The position numbers and the translations under genes were made by a program. A stretch of 5,221 bases of DNA from an uncultured Bacteroidaceae bacterium (lineage in GTDB: Bacteria > Bacteroidota > Bacteroidia > Bacteroidales > Bacteroidaceae), in the NCBI GenBank assembly GCA_904501775.1, contig CAJGCJ010000125.1:1-5221 (forward strand), read 5' to 3'. The notes under the pieces were generated by a model. That model ran no database searches, was not told the origin of the DNA, and worked only from the letters and a program-made list of their open reading frames with translations. Shown here piece after piece: positions 1-4,816 of this stretch. Numbering within the stretch: position 1 is the first letter of the stretch; each line of letters begins with the position of its first letter.

Positions 1-998
1 GAGACATGCAGATTGCAGTTCATTGCAGCAGACAACGACTTGAAAAAGTGCTTGAACATCTCGGTGGGGACATCACCCACATACTCACGTGTAAACGGGA
101 CATTCCACACGAAGTCACTTCTTCCGCCAAAGTCAATTAGCACCATTGCACTGCTCTCGTCCATAGGCAGTACAAAACCGTAACGACCTATACCTTTTTT
201 GTCTCCCAAAGCCTTGCTTATGGCACTGCCCAGCACAATGGCTACATCCTCCATTGTGTGATGCTCATCGACATGCGTATCGCCAACCGCATTTATAGAT
301 AGCGAAACAGCTGCGTGATGGACAATCTGGGTGAGCATATGGTCAAAGAAGTTCAACCCTGTAGATATATGCGACAAGCCTTTTCCGTCAAGGTCTATTG
401 TTATTTCAATATCCGTCTCATTTGTCTTGCGCCTGATTGTAGCACACCGTTCGCTGCAACGCAGGAACTCGGCAATCTTACACCACGAATCGGTCACAAG
501 AACACACGACGTAGCATAGGGTTGTGCGGCAAGCTCTTCGATACGTTCCTTATCGGCTGTATAAAGTATTGCTTTGGCTCCAAGATTATATGCAAGCTGC
601 ACATCTGTAAGTCTGTCGCCTATCACATACGACCCATTCATATCATAATCACCGTTCAGATATTCGGTAAACATTCCCGTACCCGGCTTGCGGTTACACG
701 ACCCCTCATGGGCATAGGAAGCGTCAATCAACTGATTGTCGAAGACAACCCCTTCGCCTTCGAGAGTCTGAAGCATCTTATTGTGTACCACATTGAACTG
801 CTCAAGAGGATATGCATCAGTACCGAGCCCATCCTGATTGCTTGCAATCACAAGTTCAAAATCACTCTCTGCAATACGCGACAAGGCGCCTATTGCGCCG
901 GGCATAAAAACAAGCTGTTCCAAGGTATCGACCTGCTCGGTAACAGGCGGTTCCCATATTATTGTACCGTCACGGTCTATGAATAGAGCTTTTTTCAT
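1..998 (-). CDS. hisB: Bifunctional histidinol-phosphatase / imidazoleglycerol-phosphate dehydratase HisB (3' end cut by window)
   Basis: A fused two-domain cytoplasmic enzyme of histidine synthesis. The C-terminal domain dehydrates imidazoleglycerol phosphate to imidazole acetol phosphate, and the N-terminal domain hydrolyses histidinol phosphate to histidinol. I read 332 codons without a stop. Residues 1 to about 165 form a HAD phosphatase: DRDGT at 8-12 (nucleophile D8, acid/base D10), SNQDGLGT at 53-60, RKP at 103-105 and GDRLTD at 127-132. Residues from about 184 form the dehydratase: FFDHML at 217-222, H228, the metal motif DEHHTMED at 244-251, GFVLPMDE at 274-281 and STEM-like PTEM at 311-314. 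Compared with E. coli HisB (355 aa), roughly 40-45 residues, including the second HHxxE metal motif, lie beyond the window. The start ATG shares one base with the hisC stop (TGATG), so coupling is expected. The zinc-binding loop of the phosphatase domain is degenerate: DASYAHEGSCNRKP at 92-105 has a single Cys. Identity is certain from the domain order. Confidence 0.98.
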   Translation of the reverse strand, partial: MKKALFIDRDGTIIWEPPVTEQVDTLEQLVFMPGAIGALSRIAESDFELVIASNQDGLGTDAYPLEQFNVVHNKMLQTLEGEGVVFDNQLIDASYAHEGSCNRKPGTGMFTEYLNGDYDMNGSYVIGDRLTDVQLAYNLGAKAILYTADKERIEELAAQPYATSCVLVTDSWCKIAEFLRCSERCATIRRKTNETDIEITIDLDGKGLSHISTGLNFFDHMLTQIVHHAAVSLSINAVGDTHVDEHHTMEDVAIVLGSAISKALGDKKGIGRYGFVLPMDESSAMVLIDFGGRSDFVWNVPFTREYVGDVPTEMFKHFFKSLSAAMNCNLHV

Positions 999-2032
999 CA
1001 CTGTTTCTGTTTCATTATTTCGAGTAAGCGGTCATTCTCTTGCGGTGTACCTATCGTTATTCTCAAACATCCTTCACAACCGGGTACATGTGAGCGGTCG
1101 CGCACTATAATCTGCTCTTGTATAAGGGCATCGTACATTGCTTTGGCATCGGCAACCTTCACAAGCAGGAAATTCGCATCCGAGGGATATACCTTTTCCA
1201 CACATTCCATTTGGGATAGCTGCTGCTTCACGCGGCTACGCTCCTCTTTTATAAGAGCTATCTCGTCGGCAACATTCCGCTCCAACAACTCAGCAGCACG
1301 TTCCATTCCTGCAAGGTTTATGTTATAGGGGTATTTCACATTGCTAAACAGCTCTATTATCGAGGGATGTGCAAATGCCAATCCCAGACGAAGGGCAGCA
1401 AGGCCATACGCCTTGGACATAGTATGCAGTACAATGAGATTGCTGTACTCATCAAGCAGAGTAAGCATACTCGGCTGTGACGAGAAATCGACATAAGCCT
1501 CATCCACCACTACAACTCCGTTGAAATATTCGAGCAACCATCGCAACTGTTCTACAGGCATGCTGTTACCCGTAGGATTGTTAGGCGAACAGATAAACAT
1601 CAATTTGGTGTTATTGTCACATGCAGCCATCATGGCATCGGCAGACAAGCTGAAGTCGCGACCAAGCGGAACTTCGCGCACCTCTACATCATTTATAGCA
1701 GCCGACACCGAATACATTCCATAAGTAGGCCTTATGGTTACGATATTATCGATACGCGGTTCGCAGAATATACGTATGCACAGGTCAATAGCCTCGTCAC
1801 TGCCATTGCCTATGAATATCTTATCGCTTGCTATGCCTTTTATTTCAGCAAGCAACGACTTCAGCGACAACTGGCGAGGGTCGGGGTAACGGTTATAGCC
1901 ATTTGAGAAGGGATTCTCGTTGGCATCGAGAAAGACGCCCAATTTTCCCTTGTACTCATCGCGTGCCGTCGAATAGGGAGTGAGTCTCCTGATATTACTG
2001 CGGACTAGAGATATTACACTGTTTATATCCAT
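998..2032 (-). CDS. hisC: Histidinol-phosphate aminotransferase HisC
   Basis: A PLP-dependent class I/II aminotransferase of 344 aa that converts imidazole acetol phosphate plus glutamate to histidinol phosphate plus 2-oxoglutarate. Visible family motifs are LDANENP at 35-41 near the N-terminus, GNGSDEAID at 75-83 (phosphate-binding turn), SPNNPTG at 149-155 (N152 contacts the cofactor ring), VVDEAYVDF at 175-183 (D177 pairs with the pyridine nitrogen, Y180), HTMSKAYGLAALRLG at 203-217 (K207 is the predicted Schiff-base lysine, R215 a phosphate ligand), and CLRITIG at 322-328 (R324 binds substrate carboxylate or phosphate). The length is typical of the family (about 345-360 aa). The ATG start lies inside the end of hisD, giving a 10-base overlap, and places NENP at the expected distance. 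No Shine-Dalgarno sequence is seen, as is usual in Bacteroidota. Its stop overlaps the hisB start by one base. It is translated as the third gene of the his operon; nothing appears truncated or unusual. Confidence 0.98.
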   Translation of the reverse strand: MDINSVISLVRSNIRRLTPYSTARDEYKGKLGVFLDANENPFSNGYNRYPDPRQLSLKSLLAEIKGIASDKIFIGNGSDEAIDLCIRIFCEPRIDNIVTIRPTYGMYSVSAAINDVEVREVPLGRDFSLSADAMMAACDNNTKLMFICSPNNPTGNSMPVEQLRWLLEYFNGVVVVDEAYVDFSSQPSMLTLLDEYSNLIVLHTMSKAYGLAALRLGLAFAHPSIIELFSNVKYPYNINLAGMERAAELLERNVADEIALIKEERSRVKQQLSQMECVEKVYPSDANFLLVKVADAKAMYDALIQEQIIVRDRSHVPGCEGCLRITIGTPQENDRLLEIMKQKQ

Positions 2033-3342
2033 ATCGTATTATTCTTTTCATCAAGGTATTTCAATCTCTCGAGCACTGCATTTGCATGTGCATCAAGTCC
2101 TTCGGCACGTGCCATTGTCACTATAGTATCGCCAAGTTCAACAAGCCCTTTGGGAGAAGCCTCCTGAAATGTTATCTTGCGCACAAAACTGTCTACGTTG
2201 ACACCGCTGTGAGAACGTGCCCAACCCGATGTAGGAAGAGTGTGATTTGTACCCGAAGCATAATCGCCGGCACTCTCGGGGGTAAAGTTACCGATAAAGA
2301 CACTGCCTGCCGAAGTTATACGAGCCGACACACCCCAAGGGTCATCGGTCGATATTATAAGATGTTCGGGAGCATACATATCCACAAAGGCTATTCTATC
2401 GTCTGCATTTGGCATTACAATAACCTTGCTGTTCGACAAAGCACCTTCGGCAATGCTCTTACGCGGCAAAACCGCCATCTGACGCTCAACCTCGGCACAT
2501 ACTGCATCGGCAACATTCTCACTTGAACAGAGTAACACTACCTGCGAGTCCACTCCATGTTCGGCCTGCGACAGCAGGTCGCTTGCAACGAATGCAGGAA
2601 CAGCCTTATCATCGGCCATAACAAGTACCTCGGAAGGACCGGCAGGCATATCGATTGCAACCCGTTGCGAAAGAATCTCTTTTGCTTTTGTAACATAACG
2701 GTTACCCGGACCGAATATCTTGTCTACTGCCGGAACGGTCTCAGTGCCGTATGCCATTGCAGCAACAGCCTGCGCACCACCGACTTTGTATATACGTTCC
2801 ACACCACATACCATGGCTGCGAAAAGCACCGCAGGGGCAACCCTGCCCTCTTTATCGGTGGGAGTACAAAGGATTATCTCTTTACAGCCTGCCACCTTTG
2901 CAGGAATGGCAAGCATCAGCACTGTAGAGAAGAGAGGTGCTGTACCACCGGGCACATATAATCCCACACGGTTTATGGGCACTGCACGCTGCACACACAA
3001 CACCCCGGGCGATGTTTCCACACGCACCGGCTCGAAGCGTTGTGCCATATGGAATTTTGTTATGTTACGGGCAGCCTTGGCAATGGCATCGCGCAACTGC
3101 GGCGACACCTGCCGGAATGCCTCACGACGCTCGGCCGCTGAGACCTCGAGCGCCGACAGTTCAACACCGTCTATCTGAGCAGCAAGTGAGAGAAGTGCGC
3201 TGTCACCACCCTGCTGTACATGTGCTATAATTTCACGCACCCTGTTCTCAATGATACCATCGTCAGAAAGACGACGCTCGCATAGAGAACTCCACACATC
3301 ACGGTCGGGGTTTATATATCTTTTTATAATCTGTTCCATCAT
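2023..3342 (-). CDS. hisD: Histidinol dehydrogenase HisD
   Basis: A zinc-dependent NAD enzyme of 439 aa that carries out the last two steps, oxidising L-histidinol to L-histidinal and then to L-histidine. The family signature occupies residues 230-263 (starting IDMPAGPSEVLVMAD and ending LLSQAEHG). The residues known in the E. coli enzyme appear at the same positions: Zn ligands Q259, H262, D360 and H419, catalytic E326-H327 in APEHL, and H367 in TNHTLPTSG. VGLYVPGG at 126-133, KVGGAQAVAAMAYGT at 186-200 and FGPGNRYV at 210-217 are also standard. The reading frame begins with two ATG codons. The first gives a 4-base ATGA overlap with the hisG stop, the second a 1-base TGATG overlap; I took the first, but the sequence does not decide between them. 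The stop overlaps hisC by 10 bases. The protein is full length (E. coli 434 aa) and looks fully active. Confidence 0.99.
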   Translation of the reverse strand: MMEQIIKRYINPDRDVWSSLCERRLSDDGIIENRVREIIAHVQQGGDSALLSLAAQIDGVELSALEVSAAERREAFRQVSPQLRDAIAKAARNITKFHMAQRFEPVRVETSPGVLCVQRAVPINRVGLYVPGGTAPLFSTVLMLAIPAKVAGCKEIILCTPTDKEGRVAPAVLFAAMVCGVERIYKVGGAQAVAAMAYGTETVPAVDKIFGPGNRYVTKAKEILSQRVAIDMPAGPSEVLVMADDKAVPAFVASDLLSQAEHGVDSQVVLLCSSENVADAVCAEVERQMAVLPRKSIAEGALSNSKVIVMPNADDRIAFVDMYAPEHLIISTDDPWGVSARITSAGSVFIGNFTPESAGDYASGTNHTLPTSGWARSHSGVNVDSFVRKITFQEASPKGLVELGDTIVTMARAEGLDAHANAVLERLKYLDEKNNTIWI

Positions 3343-4190
3343 AATACTATTTTTTCGAGTGCAAGCACTAATATACCTTCGGCACCTATTCCTTTCAACT
3401 GTTCAATCACATCCCATAGCTGGACCTCGTCCACCACTGTTTGCAACGAGCACCAACCACTTTGCGCAAGAGGGATTACCGTAGGGCTTCGCATGGCAGG
3501 CAATATCTTCACAGCCTCATCAAGAGCCGACTGCGGAATATTAAGCACAAGATACTTTTTGCCATAGCCGGTGCGTATGGATTCAAAACGCGACATCAGT
3601 TGCCTTACAATTGACATCTTCTCCTCTTCGAGACCGGGAGTTCCTATCAGCACAGCCTCGGACTGGAGCACCTGCTCAACCTCAACAAGACCGTTTGATA
3701 TAAGCGTACCGCCCGAAGAGACAATATCAAAGATACCATCGGCAAGACCGGCCGCCGGAGCAATCTCTACCGAGCCGGTAATGGTATGTACATTCGCCTT
3801 GATGCCCTTCCCTGCAAAGAAACGATTCAGCACATTGGGATAGGATGTTGCCACGCATTTTCCGTTAAAGTACTCAACTCCGGTGTAACGCTCGCCCTTT
3901 GGAATCGCAAGCGAGATGCGACAACCTCCGAATCCAAGTTTCTGCAACACCTGTACATCACATCCACGCTCGGCAACCTCGTTATAACCTACTATACCAA
4001 GATCGGCCGCACCCATAGCTACAGTCTGCGGAATATCATCGTCACGCAGAAAGAGAAGTTCTACAGGAAAATCGGGAGCACGCATCAAAAACTTACGTTT
4101 CTCCTCTTTTATTGTTATTCCCGACTCGCGTAACAGTTGCAGACTCTGTTCGTTAAGTCGTCCTTTGTTTTGTACCGCAATTCTCAACAT
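3339..4190 (-). CDS. hisG: ATP phosphoribosyltransferase HisG, long form with regulatory domain
   Basis: Catalyses the committed first step, ATP plus PRPP to phosphoribosyl-ATP plus pyrophosphate. It is 283 aa, close to the long (HisG_L) form; E. coli has 299. Residues 1 to about 205 are the two-lobed catalytic part: LRIAVQNKGRLNEQS at 2-16, MGAADLGIVGYNEV at 59-72, and the family signature from E142 to L163 (E142, G148, D155, then SSGGTL at 158-163, which forms the PRPP-binding loop). Residues from about 206 form the C-terminal ACT-like domain that binds histidine for feedback inhibition in this class, containing MRSPTVIPL at 233-241. Because this domain is present, no HisZ partner is needed. 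The ATG start aligns with the family N-terminus. It is the first structural gene of the operon and lies 14 bases after the T-rich tail of the attenuator terminator, with no Shine-Dalgarno sequence. Control is therefore expected both at the enzyme (feedback) and in the leader RNA. Confidence 0.98.
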   Translation of the reverse strand: MLRIAVQNKGRLNEQSLQLLRESGITIKEEKRKFLMRAPDFPVELLFLRDDDIPQTVAMGAADLGIVGYNEVAERGCDVQVLQKLGFGGCRISLAIPKGERYTGVEYFNGKCVATSYPNVLNRFFAGKGIKANVHTITGSVEIAPAAGLADGIFDIVSSGGTLISNGLVEVEQVLQSEAVLIGTPGLEEEKMSIVRQLMSRFESIRTGYGKKYLVLNIPQSALDEAVKILPAMRSPTVIPLAQSGWCSLQTVVDEVQLWDVIEQLKGIGAEGILVLALEKIVL

Positions 4191-4203
4191 AATTATATAA
4201 GTC

Positions 4204-4249
4204 TATATAAAAACAACGGAAGCCTTATCTATTCAAGTGCAGGCTCCGT
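4204..4249 (-). terminator. Attenuator terminator before hisG
   Basis: On the minus strand, ACGGAGCCT (4249-4241) pairs with AGGCTTCCGT (4225-4216): nine base pairs with one bulged T and a 15-nt loop. It is followed at once by TGTTTTTATATA. This is the classic GC stem plus T-rich tail of a Rho-independent terminator. It sits upstream of hisG rather than after a gene, so its role must be conditional. Its 5' arm is also the 3' arm of the alternative hairpin at 4290-4237, so both cannot form together. The stem is seen directly; the attenuation function is inferred from the leader context. Confidence 0.85.
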
Positions 4250-4290
4250 CGAAACATACAAATACAGACACACGACAACAGCCCACTCAC
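4237..4290 (-). promoter_or_regulatory. Antiterminator hairpin of the his attenuator
   Basis: On the minus strand, GGGCTGTTGTCG (4284-4273) pairs with CGACGGAGCCT (4251-4241). This gives eleven pairs, three of them G-T wobbles, with one bulged G at 4279. An outer GTG (4290-4288) / CAC (4239-4237) pairing extends it. The 3' arm contains all of the terminator's 5' arm (4249-4241), so forming this hairpin prevents termination. The 5' arm starts at the stop codon of the His-rich leader peptide. A ribosome finishing the peptide would cover it, whereas one stalled earlier at His codons would leave it free. A competing hairpin, CCATTCA (4299-4293) with TGAGTGG (4289-4283), seven pairs around a TCG loop, can occupy the same 5' arm. 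Together these give the 1:2, 2:3 and 3:4 alternatives of a textbook attenuator. Pairing was worked out by eye, without energies. Confidence 0.75.
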
Positions 4291-4340
4291 GATGAATGGT
4301 GCAAATGATTATGGTTGCGATGTCTATGTACTATATTCAT
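4287..4340 (-). CDS. hisL: Histidine leader peptide (attenuator peptide)
   Basis: A 17-codon reading frame, MNIVHRHRNHNHLHHSS, ending in TGA. Six of 17 codons are His (positions 5, 7, 10, 12, 14, 15), far above chance. It lies about 100 bases upstream of hisG, in the same orientation, and its stop codon overlaps the 5' arm of the antiterminator. By analogy with enterobacterial hisL, its translation rate would report the supply of charged His-tRNA, with the peptide itself having no other role. Here the His codons are spread and separated by Arg and Asn, unlike the E. coli run of seven consecutive His. No proper Shine-Dalgarno sequence is present; AGAGGA ends about 18 bases upstream, too far for normal use, but Bacteroidota usually start without one. 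ATG at 4340 is the only ATG, GTG or TTG in this frame after the upstream in-frame stop. The symbol is by function, not by sequence homology. Confidence 0.85.
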   Translation of the reverse strand: MNIVHRHRNHNHLHHSS

Positions 4341-4437
4341 ACTTAAGTTTGATAAAATTCCTCTTTAGTTTGGGGTAATTACAATCAGGCACATATTCCT
4401 TTGCATAAAAAAAAGGCCTCGCATATATACCATCCAT
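4324..4437 (-). other. Doubtful 37-codon ORF at the start of the his leader
   Basis: Starting with ATG at the predicted transcription start, this frame runs 37 codons (MDGIYARPFFYAKEY at the N-terminus, KLKYEYST at the C-terminus) to TAG. It overlaps the first 17 bases of the His-rich leader peptide in another frame. I recognise no family. If translated, it would be leaderless or nearly so, and its termination 16 bases past the His-leader ATG could couple the two. The length is quite possible by chance in AT-rich DNA, so it is kept only as a candidate. Confidence 0.2.
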
Positions 4438-4443
4438 TTTGGG

Positions 4444-4474
4444 CAAATATATTATTTTTTCATCATGCAAGCAA
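4444..4474 (-). promoter_or_regulatory. Predicted Bacteroidota-type promoter of the his operon
   Basis: On the minus strand the -7 box TATATTTG (4451-4444) fits the Bacteroidota consensus TAnnTTTG exactly. A TTG at 4474-4472 (in ATTG) lies 20 bases upstream, within the usual 19-21 spacing to the -33 box. Transcription would begin near 4440-4437, leaving an untranslated stretch of about 100 bases before the His-rich leader peptide. It is the best match in the intergenic region and faces hisG. No operator or riboswitch could be recognised in the 4440-4341 segment; it is AT-rich with an 8-T run at 4414-4407. Confidence 0.65.
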
Positions 4475-4507
4475 TTTATTTGAACATTTTCTCTTTTACT
4501 ACAAATA

Positions 4508-4541
4508 AAAACAGACTTTTTGCAAGAAAAACCCCTGTTTT
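4508..4541 (-). terminator. Candidate intrinsic terminator hairpin upstream of the his promoter
   Basis: On the minus strand AAAACAG (4541-4535) pairs perfectly with CTGTTTT (4514-4508), and inside it TTTTT (4531-4527) pairs with AAAAA (4521-4517) around a CTTGC loop. Small unpaired patches separate the two stems. The hairpin runs into TTTTTATTT on the minus strand and into TTTTATTAATAAT on the plus strand, so it could act in either direction. It would insulate the his promoter from transcripts coming from maf. The stem has few G-C pairs, so its strength is uncertain. Confidence 0.45.
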
Positions 4542-4584
4542 ATTAATAATATAAGAAAACAACACTCTAAATATTGACTACCTT

Positions 4585-4677
4585 ATGCCACTCGTTCATC
4601 CGAGCAAGCCGCAATTCAAGAAGTGGAACGAGGATGCTCAGCAAACCAATATTGTGACATTCATCAAGGGTTTATAA
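4585..4677 (+). other. Short unrecognised ORF or gene remnant
   Basis: A 30-codon plus-strand frame (begins MPLVHPSKPQFKKW, ends TNIVTFIKGL) ending in TAA; the frame stays open upstream of the ATG back to a stop at 4552-4554. Its base composition is clearly higher in G+C and more gene-like than the AT-rich DNA on both sides, which suggests real coding ancestry, perhaps the C-terminal tail of a lost gene. There is no TAnnTTTG promoter or ribosome site upstream on the plus strand. I do not recognise the family. The minus strand over the same bases is also open for about 34 codons (4671-4567), so even the coding strand is uncertain. A 7-bp pairing, CTCGTTC (4591-4597) with GAACGAG (4626-4632), lies within it. 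Confidence 0.2.
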
Positions 4678-4742
4678 AAGCCATATATACGCTCTTAAAG
4701 AATAAAAGTAGAACTTTTCAATCCACAAGAAACGGATACATC

Positions 4743-4804
4743 AATTAATATAGCAATCACTCCTTTGACACAGCAGCGTCAAAGGAGTGATTGCTATATT
4801 AATT
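4743..4804. repeat. Perfect 27-bp inverted repeat downstream of maf
   Basis: Two arms of 27 bases (4743-4769 and 4778-4804) are exact reverse complements, separated by the 8-base loop ACAGCAGC. Every pair was checked; pairing ends at C4742/C4805 and A4770/C4777. It starts 12 bases after the maf stop codon, the place of a transcript end, so it may act as a terminator or as a 3'-end stabilising hairpin for the maf message. It lacks a clear T-tract on the minus-strand side, where the stem is followed by GATGTATCC. A small non-autonomous mobile element is an alternative, but no target-site duplication is visible. Confidence 0.95.
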
Positions 4805-4816
4805 CACGATTCCCCT

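Noticed and set aside
315..986. A 223-codon plus-strand open frame antisense to hisB
   Set aside because: It lies wholly opposite a well-conserved HisB coding sequence, shows no recognisable motif, and arises from the codon bias of the real gene.
2086..3178. Several plus-strand open frames of 134-152 codons opposite hisD
   Set aside because: They overlap each other and sit antisense to a full-length HisD with every catalytic residue; they read as low-complexity Cys/Thr/Arg-rich shadows.
3251..4133. Plus-strand open frames of 77-115 codons opposite hisD and hisG
   Set aside because: Antisense shadows of conserved genes, with no promoter or family resemblance.
4407..4420. GAGGCC followed by eight T on the minus strand, resembling a terminator
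   Set aside because: There is no real stem before the T run, only a 6-base palindrome, and it lies just after the promoter in the leader.
4591..4632. Possible structured RNA from the CTCGTTC/GAACGAG pairing
   Set aside because: Only seven pairs around a 28-base loop without inner support; insufficient for an RNA gene call.
4567..4671. Minus-strand open frame of about 34 codons ending NEWHKVVNI
   Set aside because: It has no good start near its beginning, no recognised family, and competes with the plus-strand frame over the same bases; I cannot choose between them, so it is only mentioned.
4704..4718. AAAAGT-AGA-ACTTTT small palindrome
   Set aside because: Six AT-rich pairs with a 3-base loop are common by chance, and no neighbouring element gives it meaning.
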